Assembly: GCF_030406905.1 (NCBI RefSeq)
Contig: NZ_CP129137.1
Coordinates: forward strand, 6,541,501 to 6,605,500
Source: Streptomyces sp. HUAS CB01
Lineage (GTDB): Bacteria; Actinomycetota; Actinomycetes; Streptomycetales; Streptomycetaceae
Length of the DNA: 64,000 bases
Direction: 5' to 3'
Both the position numbers and the translations under genes were made by a program. Below, piece after piece: positions 1 to 9,077 of this stretch. The notes beneath the pieces are model-generated. The model was not told the DNA's origin. It ran no database searches and saw only the letters and a program-made list of their open reading frames with translations. Each line of letters starts with the position of its first letter. Positions within the stretch are counted from its first letter, which is position 1.

Positions 1-1541
1 TCAACGTCACCGGTCTCGTGGGGGCCGTGGTGGGCGTCGCCCTCTTCGGCGCGGCCAGTTACCTGCCCACCTTCCTGCAGATGGTCGACGGCGCCAGCGC
101 CACCGAGTCCGGGCTGCTGATGCTCCCCATGATGGGCGGCATCGTCGTCGCGTCGATCGTCTCCGGACACCTCATCAGCCGCACCGGCCGCTACAAGTTC
201 CATCCCGTGGCCGGTACGGCCCTCTCGGCCGTCGGCATGTGGCTGCTGTCGGGTCTGGAGACCGACACCTCCCGGTTGACCTACTCGGTCTGGCAGGCGG
301 TCCTCGGCATCGGCGTCGGCATGGTGCTGCCGGTGCTGATCCTGGCGGTGCAGAACTCCGTACCGCCGGCCGACCTCGGCACCGCCACCAGCGCCAACAA
401 CTACTTCCGCCAGATCGGCGGCAGCGTCGGCGCGGCCGTCTTCGGCACCCTCTTCGCCGACCGGCTCACCGACGCCCTGGCCGGCCGCATCCCCGCGACC
501 CCCGAGGGCATGCCCGAGGCCGAGGCCATCACCCCGCAGCTCGTGCACGCGATGCCGCCCGCCCTGCGCGACGGCTACATCCAGGCGTACGCCGACGCGA
601 TGCCGCGGATCTTCCTCTACCTCGTGCCGGTGCTCGTCCTCGGCCTGATCCTCGCCTTCTTCCTCAAGGAGAAACCGCTGGTGACCCACAACGCCCCCAC
701 CGCCGCCGAGCCCACGTCCGTACCGCACGCCCGTACGGCGCCCGCCGCCCCCGCCCCGGCGCCGGCCCCCAGCGCGGGGGTGCCCGTCTGCGGGACGGTC
801 CAGCACCACGACGGCAGCACGGTGCCCCGCGCCGCGCTCACCCTCATCGACGTCCGCGGACGGCAGATCGGACGTGGGGCGAGCGGCGAGGACGGACGGT
901 ACGCACTCAGCGTCCCCGGCCCCGGCTCGTACGTCCTCATCGCCGCCGCCGGCGGGCACCAGCCGCAGGCCGTTTCCGTCACCGTCGGCGAGCGGCCGGT
1001 CGACCTTGACGTCGTCCTCGGCGGGGCCGGCCGGCTCGCCGGCAACGTGGTCACCGCCGACGGCAGCCCCGTGCGCGACGCCGCGGTGACGCTGACCGAC
1101 GTGCGCGGCGAAGTCGTCGCGTCCACCCGCAGCGGCCGCGAGGGCGGCTATGTGATCGGCGAACTGGTGGCGGGGGAGTACACCCTCGCGGCGAGCGCAC
1201 CGGCCTTCCGCCCCGCGGCTCTGCCCGTCAGCGTGCAGGCGTCCCGCGAGACCCGCCAGGACATCGAACTCGCCGGTGGCGCGGTCCTGCGCGGCACGGT
1301 CCGCGCGGGTGGCGGGCGGCCCGTCGAGGACGCGCGGGTGACCCTGCTCGACGCTGCCGGGAACGTCGTCGACACCCTCACCACGGGCCCCGAGGGCGCC
1401 TTCCGCTTCGTGGATCTGTCGTCCGGCGAGTACACGGTCATCACGGCGGGCTATCCGCCCGTGGCGACGGTGCTGCAGGTCGCGGCCGGAGGGCGCACGG
1501 AGCGCGAACTCCAGCTGGGGCACGAGGACCCCTACTCCTGA
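1..1541 (+). CDS. MFS multidrug-efflux transporter (DHA2/EmrB type), 3' part, fused to carboxypeptidase-regulatory-like repeats
   Basis: The gene enters from outside the window; the open frame is already running at base 3, so no start is given. About the first 228 visible residues are membrane helices with the layout of the second half of a 14-helix drug:proton antiporter (for example LLMLPMMGGIVVASIVSG and the late helix YLVPVLVLGLILAFFL). An Ala/Pro linker follows, then three repeats of roughly 80 residues. Each opens with a G-x-V pattern, continues with x-V-x-L-x-D (LTLIDVRG, VTLTDVRG, VTLLDAAG) and ends in GxY-T/V, as in carboxypeptidase-regulatory-like or transthyretin-like beta-sandwich domains. 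Efflux is inferred from the family. The side on which the sandwich domains sit follows from helix number, which cannot be counted here. The fusion is a single uninterrupted frame. Confidence 0.85.
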   Translation, partial: NVTGLVGAVVGVALFGAASYLPTFLQMVDGASATESGLLMLPMMGGIVVASIVSGHLISRTGRYKFHPVAGTALSAVGMWLLSGLETDTSRLTYSVWQAVLGIGVGMVLPVLILAVQNSVPPADLGTATSANNYFRQIGGSVGAAVFGTLFADRLTDALAGRIPATPEGMPEAEAITPQLVHAMPPALRDGYIQAYADAMPRIFLYLVPVLVLGLILAFFLKEKPLVTHNAPTAAEPTSVPHARTAPAAPAPAPAPSAGVPVCGTVQHHDGSTVPRAALTLIDVRGRQIGRGASGEDGRYALSVPGPGSYVLIAAAGGHQPQAVSVTVGERPVDLDVVLGGAGRLAGNVVTADGSPVRDAAVTLTDVRGEVVASTRSGREGGYVIGELVAGEYTLAASAPAFRPAALPVSVQASRETRQDIELAGGAVLRGTVRAGGGRPVEDARVTLLDAAGNVVDTLTTGPEGAFRFVDLSSGEYTVITAGYPPVATVLQVAAGGRTERELQLGHEDPYS

Positions 1542-1758
1542 AGCCGGAGGCCGGTGGTCCCTCCGGGCCCCGGCCGGGGCCCGGAGCCGCGGCGGACGGG
1601 GGTACGGAGAGGTCTCCCGGGGCGCGGAGTGGGGCCTTCCGCCTCGTCGCACGCGGGGGCTCGGCCGATTCGCGCGATGACCGGCGGGCCGCGCTCGCAG
1701 AGGCCTACTGTGGAGTCACTTGCCACGGACCCCGTGCCGGGGAAGGAGCCTGTCAGCC

Positions 1759-2457
1759 ATGGACGGTGGCGTTCCGCCGGCCCCGCGCCGGCGGTCGGCG
1801 GCGGTCGGAGCGACCGGCCTGGCCGTGGTCGTCGCCGACGGCCACGGCCGTGTCTCGCACTGGTCCGCGGGTGCGCGGGCGCTGTTCGGACACGACACGG
1901 AGACGGCCGTCGGCCGGCCCGCGGTGGAACTGCTGCCCGTCTCGGGCGCCCTGGCGGCCGCCCCGCCCTCCTCGTCGCCGCGCCGCGGCGGTCCCGGCCC
2001 CGCGCCTGACTCCCCGCCCGGGACCCTCGTCTTCTACCCGGCGGCGGGGCGTGCCCGGCTCGGTGTCGGCGGAGGGCGGCCGCCGGAGGAGAGGGTCGAC
2101 GTCCTGTGGTGGGCGTATCCGCTCGTGGGCCCGGGGCCGGAGCGGTTGCTCGTCCTGGCCGCGGACGCCGGACGCTTCGGCTCCGGCCACGCGTCCGGCA
2201 CGGGCGCCGCAGGCGGCGGGGAACGCATCGCGCCCGGGTTCGCTCTGCACACCGAGCTCCCCGACTCCGGCGACCTGGTCCGCCGGCTCGCCGGTACACT
2301 GCCCGGCCCGGGTGTCCGGGATCCCGGCGGGATCGTGGACCAGGTACGGGAACTGGGCTGCCCCGTCGTCGAGTTCAGACGCCACGACCGGGTACCGGAC
2401 GCGCCGGGCCGGGGCGTCCCCGGATGCCGGTCCTCCACCCCCGGTGGCGACGGGTGA
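1759..2457 (+). CDS. PAS-domain protein, probably the truncated front of a PAS/SpoIIE-type sensor phosphatase
   Basis: The start is ATG 1759, because GGAAGGA lies about 11 bases upstream; an in-frame ATG at 1720 lacks this. The 232-residue product has a PAS-like segment at about residues 15-60 (VVVADGHGRVSHWSAGA, then GRPAVELLPV). A later stretch, LGCPVVEF..HDRVP, resembles the linker after the first PAS domain in large actinobacterial PAS/SpoIIE/HATPase sensors (family knowledge recalled, not searched). The frame then ends in low-complexity Gly/Arg/Pro. No phosphatase, GAF or kinase domain follows, and no continuation was seen in other frames before the M55 gene at 2616. It may be a relic or a short signalling protein. 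Expression is likely possible given the ribosome site. Confidence 0.55.
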   Translation: MDGGVPPAPRRRSAAVGATGLAVVVADGHGRVSHWSAGARALFGHDTETAVGRPAVELLPVSGALAAAPPSSSPRRGGPGPAPDSPPGTLVFYPAAGRARLGVGGGRPPEERVDVLWWAYPLVGPGPERLLVLAADAGRFGSGHASGTGAAGGGERIAPGFALHTELPDSGDLVRRLAGTLPGPGVRDPGGIVDQVRELGCPVVEFRRHDRVPDAPGRGVPGCRSSTPGGDG

Positions 2458-2578
2458 GCAAGCCGGGGAAACGTCCGCCGAAGTGACCCCGCGCCGATGG
2501 GGCTGACGACGAAGCGGCAGGTCGCGGGCCGGATGGGGTGATGTCACCGGTCTGAACCACCGGGAGTTATCCACAGGG

Positions 2579-2608
2579 CTGGTCGGGGCGGCGGACGGCG
2601 CGTACGGT
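2579..2608 (+). promoter_or_regulatory. Candidate leaderless promoter of the peptidase operon
   Basis: A TACGGT hexamer (2603-2608) ends exactly 7 bases before the ATG at 2616, and CTGGTC (2579-2584) lies 18 bases further upstream. No purine-rich ribosome site precedes the ATG. This is the usual arrangement for leaderless transcripts in Streptomyces, where the start codon is the first transcribed base. The -35 match is moderate. Confidence 0.4.
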
Positions 2609-2615
2609 TCCTGGC

Positions 2616-3449
2616 ATGAAGATCCTGATCAGTGCCGACATGGAGGGCGCCACCGGTGTCACGTGGCCGGCCGACGTGCTGCCCGGGACGCCCCAGTGGG
2701 AGCGCTGCCGGTCCCTCTTCACCTCGGACGTGAACGCGGCGGCGCTCGGCTTCTTCGACGGCGGTGCCGATGAGGTGCTCATCAACGAAGCGCACTGGAG
2801 CATGCGCAATCTTCTGCTGGAGCGACTGGACGACCGCGTCGAAATGCTGACAGGTCGGCACAAATCGCTGTCCATGGTGGAGGGCGTGCAGCACGGGGAA
2901 GTGGACGGCATCGCCTTCGTCGGCTATCACACCGGCGCCGGCGCCGAGGGCGTGCTCGCGCACACCTATCTGGCGAACTCGATCACGGGCGTCTGGCTGA
3001 ACGGCACCCGGGCGAGCGAGGGTCTGCTCAACGCGCACGTGGTCGCCGAGTACGGCGTCCCGGTGATCCTCGTCACCGGCGACGACCTGACCTGTGAGGA
3101 CGCCCTGGGGTACGCGCCGGAGGCCCGCAAGGTCGCGGTCAAGGACCATGTCTCGCGGTACGCGGCCGTGTGCCGCACACCCGCGCGCACGTCCACCGAC
3201 ATCCGCGCCGCCGCCAAGGAGGCCACGGCCCTCGCCGTCCGCCACGAACCGGTCCGGGGCGGACCGTTCACCGTGGAGCTGGAGTTCGACGCCGAGCACC
3301 TCGCCGCAGCCGCCACGGTGGTGCCGGGCACCTCACGCAGCGGCGAGCGACGCACCGTCTACACCAGCGAGACGATGTATGAGGCCATTCGCACCTTCAA
3401 GGCCGTCACGACGATCGTCTCCGCCGCGGTGGAGGAGCAGTATGGCTGA
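2616..3449 (+). CDS. M55 family D-aminopeptidase (DppA-like)
   Basis: Zinc metallopeptidase of the DppA family, which removes D-amino acids such as D-Ala from the N-terminus of short peptides. The 277-residue length fits the family. The metal ligands of Bacillus DppA can be placed: Asp8 and Glu10 in SADMEGATGV, His60 in NEAHWSMRN, His105 in GYHTGAGA and Glu135 in TRASEGLLN. There is no signal peptide, so it is cytoplasmic, and the family forms decamers. It is the first gene of a four-peptidase operon: its stop overlaps the next start by 8 bases. Family assignment is firm; the murein-peptide substrate is inferred from the family and the S66 gene downstream. Confidence 0.92.
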   Translation: MKILISADMEGATGVTWPADVLPGTPQWERCRSLFTSDVNAAALGFFDGGADEVLINEAHWSMRNLLLERLDDRVEMLTGRHKSLSMVEGVQHGEVDGIAFVGYHTGAGAEGVLAHTYLANSITGVWLNGTRASEGLLNAHVVAEYGVPVILVTGDDLTCEDALGYAPEARKVAVKDHVSRYAAVCRTPARTSTDIRAAAKEATALAVRHEPVRGGPFTVELEFDAEHLAAAATVVPGTSRSGERRTVYTSETMYEAIRTFKAVTTIVSAAVEEQYG

Positions 3450-4857
3450 CGTGACGCACCGCCCCACCCCGACCGCCACGCCCACCGCACCATCCGACAA
3501 CCCGCACATGGACAGGTCCCACGACATGACAACGGCCGCACCCGTCGACGACACCGCCCTCGACGAGGTGGTGACCTTCACATCCGAACTCATCCGCATC
3601 GACACCACCAACCGTGGTGACGGCGACTGCCGTGAGCGCCCCGCCGCCGAGTACGTGGCGGAGCGGCTCGCCGCGGCCGGCCTCGACCCCGTCATGCTGG
3701 AGCGCACACCCGGCCGCACGAACGTGGTCGCCAGGATCGAGGGCACCGACCCCTCCGCCGACGCCCTCCTCGTCCACGGCCATCTCGACGTGGTCCCGGC
3801 CGAGCCCGCCGACTGGACCGTCCACCCGTTCTCCGGCGAGGTCCGCGACGGCGTCGTCTGGGGACGCGGCGCGGTCGACATGAAGAACATGGACGCGATG
3901 ATCCTGGCCGTCGTCCGGGCCTGGCACCGCGCCGGCATCCGGCCGCGCCGGGACATCGTCATCGCCTACACGGCCGACGAGGAGGCGAGCGCGGCCGACG
4001 GCGCGGGCTTCCTCGCCGACCGCCACCCCGGCCTCTTCGACGGCTGCACCGAAGGCATCAGCGAATCCGGGGCCTTCACCTTCCACGCCGGCCCCGGAAT
4101 GGCGCTGTACCCGGTCGGAGCCGGTGAGCGCGGCACCGCCTGGCTGAAGCTCACCGCCCACGGCCGGGCGGGCCACGGCTCCAAGGTCAACCGCTCCAAC
4201 GCCGTCACACGCCTGGCCGCGGCGATCAGCAGGATCGGTGCGTACGAGTGGCCGGTCCGGCTCACCCCGACGGTGCGTGCCGCCCTGACGGAGCTGGCGG
4301 CGCTGCAGGGCATCAGTGCCGACCTCGACGCCCCGGACTTCGACGTGGACGCCCTGATGACCAAGCTCGGTCCCGCCGCCGCGCTGGTCGAACCGGTCGT
4401 GCGCAACAGCAGCAACCCGACGATGCTGGACGCCGGCTACAAGGTCAATGTGATCCCCGGCCACGCCAGTGCCTTCGTCGACGGGCGGATGGTGCCCGGC
4501 GGCGAGGAGGAGTTCCGCGAGACCCTGGACCGGCTCACCGGTCCCGACGTCGACTGGGAGTTCCACCACCGGGAGGTCGCCCTGCAGGCGCCCGTCGACT
4601 CGCCGACGTTCGCGAAGCTGCGCGCGGCTGTCGAGCGCTTCGACCCGGAGGGGCACGTCGTCCCGTTCTGCATGTCCGGCGGCACCGACGCCAAGCAGTT
4701 CTCGCGCCTCGGCATCACCGGGTACGGCTTCTCACCGCTGAAGCTGCCCGAGGGCTACGACTACGCGGCGATGTTCCACGGCGTCGACGAGCGGGTCCCC
4801 GTCGACTCCCTGCACTTCGGCGTCCGCGTCCTCGACCACTACCTGAAGACCGCATAG
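3442..4857 (+). CDS. M20 family metallopeptidase
   Basis: Di-zinc exopeptidase or deacylase of the M20/M25/M40 family, 471 residues. Ligand motifs appear in order: HGHLDVVPAE (His112/His114), RGAVDMKNMD (Asp146 bridging), TADEEAS (Glu180 catalytic, Glu181 ligand), SGGTDAKQF near residue 415 and a late His in MFHGVDE. The middle of the chain carries the usual lid/dimerisation domain. ATG 3442 is chosen because GGAGGAG stands just upstream and the start is nested in the M55 stop region; ATG 3526 (MTTAAPVDD) is possible and would drop a Thr/Pro-rich leader. No signal peptide is seen. The substrate is unknown; by position it should trim peptides after D-aminopeptidase or S9 cleavage. Confidence 0.92.
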   Translation: MADVTHRPTPTATPTAPSDNPHMDRSHDMTTAAPVDDTALDEVVTFTSELIRIDTTNRGDGDCRERPAAEYVAERLAAAGLDPVMLERTPGRTNVVARIEGTDPSADALLVHGHLDVVPAEPADWTVHPFSGEVRDGVVWGRGAVDMKNMDAMILAVVRAWHRAGIRPRRDIVIAYTADEEASAADGAGFLADRHPGLFDGCTEGISESGAFTFHAGPGMALYPVGAGERGTAWLKLTAHGRAGHGSKVNRSNAVTRLAAAISRIGAYEWPVRLTPTVRAALTELAALQGISADLDAPDFDVDALMTKLGPAAALVEPVVRNSSNPTMLDAGYKVNVIPGHASAFVDGRMVPGGEEEFRETLDRLTGPDVDWEFHHREVALQAPVDSPTFAKLRAAVERFDPEGHVVPFCMSGGTDAKQFSRLGITGYGFSPLKLPEGYDYAAMFHGVDERVPVDSLHFGVRVLDHYLKTA

Positions 4858-4868
4858 GGGGAGTTGGC

Positions 4869-6869
4869 ATGGTACCCACGGGGGCCTACGGCACCTGGCC
4901 GTCGCCGATCGACGCCGCGCTCGCGGCCTCGCACGACGGCCGTCCCGAATTCGCCGGCGTCGTCGGGGACGAGGTGTGGTGGACCGCGCCGCGTCCCACC
5001 GAGGGCGGCCGCAGAGCGCTGATGCGCCGCAGAGCGGACGGAGCCGAGGAGTCCGTCCTGCCCGCTCCCTGGAACGTGCGCAGCCGCGTCATCGAGTACG
5101 GCGGCCGGCCGTGGGCCGCCGCCGCCCGCCCCGAGGGCGGCCCGCTCGTCGTCTTCGCCCACCACCCCGACCAGCGGCTGTACGTGTTCGAGCCGGACGG
5201 CGAGGGTGAGCCCCGGCCGCTCACCCCGCTCTCCGGGGTCGGCGGCGGCCTCCGCTGGGTCGACCCGGTGCTGCTGCCCGACCGCGGCGAGGTCTGGTGC
5301 GTGCTGGAGGAGTTCACCGGCGACGCCCCCACCGATGTCCGGCGCGTCGTCGCGGCCGTGCCGCTGGACGGCTCCGCGGCCGAGGACCGCGCCGCCGTCC
5401 GGGAACTGACCGACGACCGGCACCGGTTCGTGACCGGACCCCGGCTGTCCCCCGACGGGCGCAGGGCCGCGTGGATCGCCTGGGACCATCCGCGCATGCC
5501 GTGGGACGGTACCGAGGCCATGGTCGGCGAGGTCTCCGGCACGGGACCGTTCACCGCGGTGCGCTCCGTCGCCGGCGGCCCCGACGAGTCGGTCGCCCAG
5601 GTCGACTGGGCCCCGGACGGTTCGCTGCTCCTCGTCTCCGACCCGGGCAACTGGTGGGAGCTGCGCCGTATCCCGCCGGACGCCCTCGACGGCGGCGAGC
5701 CGATCGCGACCGGACTATGCGGCGGCCGGAACGAGGAGTTCGGCGGCCCGCTGTGGAAGATCGGCCTGCAGTGGTTCCAGCCGCTCGACAGCGGACTCGT
5801 CGCGGTCATCCACGGCAAGGGCTCCACGGCCCTCGGGATACTCGACCCGGAGACCGGCGAACTGGTCGACGCCGCGGGCCCCTGGACGGAGTGGGCCCCC
5901 ACCCTCGCGGCGTACGGCACCAGGGTCGTCGGCGTGGCAGCGAGCCCCCGCACCGGCTACGAGGTCGTCGAACTCGACACCTGTACCGGCCGGACCCGCG
6001 TCATCGGAGCGGCACACGTCGACGCCGTGGACCCCGCGTACTACCCCGAGCCCCATATCCGCACCTTCACCGGTCCGGACAACCGGGAGATCCACGCGCA
6101 CATCTACCCGCCCCACAACCCGGACCGGATCGCCCCCGACGACGAGCTGCCGCCGTTCGTCGTCTGGGCGCACGGCGGACCGACCGGCCATGCGCCCCTC
6201 GTCCTCGACCTCGAGATCGCCTACTTCACCTCGCGCGGGATCGGCGTCGCCGAGGTCAACTACGGGGGCTCCACCGGCTACGGCCGCGAGTACCGCAACC
6301 GGCTGCGCGAGCAGTGGGGCGTCGTGGACGTCGAGGACTGCGCGGCGGTCGCCGAGGCGCTCGCCTCTGAGGGCACCGCCGACCCCGACCGGCTCGCCAT
6401 CCGCGGCGGCAGCGCCGGAGGCTGGACCACCGCGGCATCGCTCACCAGCACGGACGTGTACGCGTGCGGCACGATCATCTATCCCATCCTGGATCTGATG
6501 GGCTGGGCCACCGACGAGACCCATGACTTCGAGTCCCGGTACCTGGAGTCACTCGTCGGCCCGCTCGCCGAGGTACCCGGCCGCTACCGGGAGAGGTCGC
6601 CGATCGAGCACGTCGACCGGATCTCCGTACCGTTCCTGCTGCTCCAGGGGCTGGACGATCCGATCTGCCCACCGGTGCAGAGCGAGCGTTTCCTGGCCCA
6701 GATGGCGGGGCGCGGCATAGCGCACGCGTACATCGCCTTCGAGGGGGAGAGTCACGGTTTCCGCCGCGCCGAGACCATGATCCGCGCCCTGGAGGCCGAG
6801 CTCTCGCTGTACGCGCAGACCTTCGGCATCCGGCGCACCGACGTCCCCCAGCTCGAACTGAAGAAATGA
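4869..6869 (+). CDS. S9 family prolyl-oligopeptidase-type serine peptidase
   Basis: Product of 666 residues with an N-terminal beta-propeller (about residues 1-400, repeats of the type RLSPDGRRAAWIAW and DWAPDGSLLLVS) and a C-terminal alpha/beta-hydrolase domain. The catalytic triad can be placed as Ser515 in GGSAGGW, Asp596 in GLDDPICPP and His629 in GESHGF. This layout fits the S9C dipeptidyl/acylaminoacyl-peptidase branch, which cleaves short peptides admitted through the propeller. There is no signal peptide. The gene begins 11 bases after the M20 stop with GGGGGAG before its ATG, and its TGA overlaps the start of the S66 gene, so the set is translated as one unit. Exact specificity is not readable. 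Confidence 0.92.
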   Translation: MVPTGAYGTWPSPIDAALAASHDGRPEFAGVVGDEVWWTAPRPTEGGRRALMRRRADGAEESVLPAPWNVRSRVIEYGGRPWAAAARPEGGPLVVFAHHPDQRLYVFEPDGEGEPRPLTPLSGVGGGLRWVDPVLLPDRGEVWCVLEEFTGDAPTDVRRVVAAVPLDGSAAEDRAAVRELTDDRHRFVTGPRLSPDGRRAAWIAWDHPRMPWDGTEAMVGEVSGTGPFTAVRSVAGGPDESVAQVDWAPDGSLLLVSDPGNWWELRRIPPDALDGGEPIATGLCGGRNEEFGGPLWKIGLQWFQPLDSGLVAVIHGKGSTALGILDPETGELVDAAGPWTEWAPTLAAYGTRVVGVAASPRTGYEVVELDTCTGRTRVIGAAHVDAVDPAYYPEPHIRTFTGPDNREIHAHIYPPHNPDRIAPDDELPPFVVWAHGGPTGHAPLVLDLEIAYFTSRGIGVAEVNYGGSTGYGREYRNRLREQWGVVDVEDCAAVAEALASEGTADPDRLAIRGGSAGGWTTAASLTSTDVYACGTIIYPILDLMGWATDETHDFESRYLESLVGPLAEVPGRYRERSPIEHVDRISVPFLLLQGLDDPICPPVQSERFLAQMAGRGIAHAYIAFEGESHGFRRAETMIRALEAELSLYAQTFGIRRTDVPQLELKK

Positions 6870-7831
6870 ACGGCATGCACCAGCACTCCGGCGCGGCGGT
6901 CCTGACCGCCCTGACCCGCCCCCCGCGCCTCACCCCCGGCGCCAGGGTCGCCGTCGTCGCGACGAGCGGTCCCGTCCCGGCCGACACCCTCGAAACGGGC
7001 CTGGACATCCTGCGCGGCTGGGACCTGGACCCGGTCGTCATGCCCCATGTCCACGACGAGCACCCGGCCTTCGGGTATCTCGCGGGCGCGGACGAGCACC
7101 GGGCGCGTGACCTGGAACGGGCGTGGTGCGACCCGGCTGTCTCCGCCGTGCTCTGCGCGCGCGGCGGCTACGGGGCACAGCGCATGGTGGACCTCGTCGA
7201 CTGGGCCGCGATACGCGCGGCCGGGCCGAAGGTCTTCGTCGGCTACAGCGACGTGACCGCGCTCCACGAGGCCTTCGCCGTCCGGGCCGGGCTGTCCACC
7301 CTGCACGGGCCGATGCCGGCCGCGGCGACGTTCCTCAAGGACGCCGCCACCCAGGAGTCCCTGCGCGCCACGCTGTTCGAGCCCGAGTCGGTGATGACTC
7401 TCGGCCCGGGTACGGCCGGTGGCGCGCTCGTCCCGGGGCGCGCGAGCGGCATCACCCTCGGCGGCTGCGTCAGCCTGCTCGCGGCCGATCTCGGCACCCC
7501 GCACGCACGGCCCTCTGCCCGCGGTGGTCTGCTGCTGATCGAGGACGTCGGTGAGGAGGCGTACCGCCTGGACCGGATTCTCACCCAGTTGCTGCGCTCC
7601 GGCTGGCTGGACGGTGTCGCGGGCGTCGCCCTCGGCTCCTGGGAGGACTGCGGACCCTACGAGGAGGTCCGCGCGCTGCTCCTGGACCGGCTGGCCGGCC
7701 TCGGTGTACCGGTCGTCGAGGAGCTGGGCTTCGGGCACGGCCCCGGCAACCTCACCGTGCCCCTAGGGCTGCCGGCGGTGCTGGACGCCGACGCGGGGAC
7801 GCTGACGCTGGAGGTCCCGGCGCTGAGCTGA
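6866..7831 (+). CDS. S66 family LD-carboxypeptidase (LdcA/MccF-like)
   Basis: Serine peptidase of family S66, 321 residues. LdcA members remove the terminal D-Ala from murein tetrapeptides inside the cell; MccF members cleave microcin-type adenylates. The nucleophile is Ser128 in GYSDVTALH, with Glu226 in LIEDVGEEAYRLDR and His291 in FGHGPGNLTVPLG. CARGGYGAQR is the substrate-loop motif. Start ATG 6866 overlaps the upstream stop (ATGA). Together with the M55 D-aminopeptidase it argues that the operon handles peptides containing D-amino acids. The MccF-type immunity role cannot be excluded from sequence alone. Confidence 0.9.
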   Translation: MNGMHQHSGAAVLTALTRPPRLTPGARVAVVATSGPVPADTLETGLDILRGWDLDPVVMPHVHDEHPAFGYLAGADEHRARDLERAWCDPAVSAVLCARGGYGAQRMVDLVDWAAIRAAGPKVFVGYSDVTALHEAFAVRAGLSTLHGPMPAAATFLKDAATQESLRATLFEPESVMTLGPGTAGGALVPGRASGITLGGCVSLLAADLGTPHARPSARGGLLLIEDVGEEAYRLDRILTQLLRSGWLDGVAGVALGSWEDCGPYEEVRALLLDRLAGLGVPVVEELGFGHGPGNLTVPLGLPAVLDADAGTLTLEVPALS

Positions 7832-7866
7832 CCCGGAAGGCACCGCCCCACGGGTGTGGCCGGACC

Positions 7867-7907
7867 GGTGTCCGCGCGGCCCCCCCCGTGACGGACGCGC
7901 AGACACC
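7867..7907. terminator. Bidirectional hairpin between S66 peptidase and add
   Basis: The arms GGTGTCCGCGCG (7867-7878) and CGCGCAGACACC (7896-7907) pair with one mismatch around an 18-base loop. The site lies between convergent stops at 7831 and 7965, so it can serve both. There is no U-tract, as is common in GC-rich actinomycetes. Confidence 0.55.
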
Positions 7908-7964
7908 TGCCGGACCTTGGAGCACCGGCGGGCGCGTCGAGGACGCACCGCCGATGCGTCCCGG

Positions 7965-9077
7965 TCAGCCGAGTGCCGCGTAACCGGGCCGGACCACCTC
8001 GTCGATGACGCGGCGGCGCTCGGGGAGCGGCAGGAACGCGGATTCGACGGCCGCGACCGTGAACTGCTCGAAGACCTCGGGCCCGTAGCCGAACGCGTCG
8101 GCCATGTGCTGGAACTCGCGGCTCATGGTGGTACCGGACACCAGGCGGTTGTCGGTGTTGAGCGTCACCCGGAAGCCCAGGCGGCGCAGCAGGTCGATCG
8201 GGTGCGTCGCGTAGTCCTTCGCCGCGCCGGTCTGCAGATTGGACGTCGGGCAGACCTCGAGCGCGATCCCGTTGTCGCGGACATAGGCGGCGAGATGGCC
8301 GAGGGTGGCCGTGCCGTCGTCGTGGACCTGGATGTCGTCGGTGATCCGCACACCGTGGCCGATCCGCTCGGCACCGCAGACCTGGACCGCCTCGTGGATG
8401 GACTCCGCTCCCACGGCCTCGCCGGCGTGGATGGTGAAGTGGCAGTTGTGCCGCTTCAGGTGCTGGAACGCGGGCAGGTGGTTCGCCGGCGGGTTGCCGA
8501 TCTCACCGCCCGCTATGTCGAAGCCGGCGACACCGCGGTCCCGGTGGGCGACCGTCAGCTCGGCTATCTCCAGCGAGCGCCGTGTGTGCCGCATGCCCGT
8601 GAGCAGGGCACGTACGGTGATCCGTCCTCCCGCCCGCCGCTCGCCCTCACGGAGGCCCTCGTTGACCGCGTCCACGACCTCGTCGAGACTCAGACCCCGC
8701 TCCTGGTGCTGCTCGGGTGCGTAGCGCACCTCGGCGTACACGACGCCGTCCGCCGCCAGGTCCTCGGCGCACTCGGCCGCGACCCGGAAGAGGGCGTCGC
8801 GGGTCTGCATCACCGCGCAGGTGTGGGCGAAGGTCTCCAGATAGCGCTCCAGCGACCCGGAGTCGGCGGCGTCGCGGAACCAGACGGCGAGCGCGCCGGG
8901 GTCCTCGGTGGGCAGATCGCCGTAGCCGCACTCCCGCGCCAGCTCGATGATCGTGGCGGGGCGCAGACCGCCGTCCAGATGGTCGTGGAGCACGGCCTTC
9001 GGCGCGCGGCGGATCCAGTCGGCGACGGCGCCCGGGGCTGCGGCCGGCTCTGCGGCGGAGTTGTCAGACAAGTGCAT
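7965..9077 (-). CDS. add: Adenosine deaminase
   Basis: Converts adenosine or deoxyadenosine to inosine in purine salvage; 370 residues, the usual bacterial length. Metal and catalytic motifs are present in order: HDHLDG near residue 31, HAGEA near 218, ERIGHGVR near 238, EVCPTSN near 275 and TLNTDNR near 307 (Asp ligand). There is no signal peptide, so it is cytoplasmic. No ribosome site precedes ATG 9077, whereas TACACT ends 8 bases upstream, so leaderless transcription is likely. Codons 2-6 lie inside a palindrome, TTGTCAGACAAG, that recurs before the MFS pseudogene and half-matches a site before the neighbouring GntR gene, which suggests repression by that regulator. The gene is probably a paralogue, since Streptomyces often carries several. 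Confidence 0.95.
   Translation of the reverse strand: MHLSDNSAAEPAAAPGAVADWIRRAPKAVLHDHLDGGLRPATIIELARECGYGDLPTEDPGALAVWFRDAADSGSLERYLETFAHTCAVMQTRDALFRVAAECAEDLAADGVVYAEVRYAPEQHQERGLSLDEVVDAVNEGLREGERRAGGRITVRALLTGMRHTRRSLEIAELTVAHRDRGVAGFDIAGGEIGNPPANHLPAFQHLKRHNCHFTIHAGEAVGAESIHEAVQVCGAERIGHGVRITDDIQVHDDGTATLGHLAAYVRDNGIALEVCPTSNLQTGAAKDYATHPIDLLRRLGFRVTLNTDNRLVSGTTMSREFQHMADAFGYGPEVFEQFTVAAVESAFLPLPERRRVIDEVVRPGYAALG
9061..9072. promoter_or_regulatory. Candidate GntR operator A, at the start of add
   Basis: TTGTCAGACAAG is almost a perfect odd palindrome (TTGTC-A-GACAA). It overlaps codons 2-6 of add, immediately downstream of the presumed leaderless start. The same 12-mer is found at 10253-10264, and a half-matching version at 10041-10050 before the GntR gene. 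Its low GC content makes chance recurrence within 1.2 kb unlikely. Confidence 0.5.
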
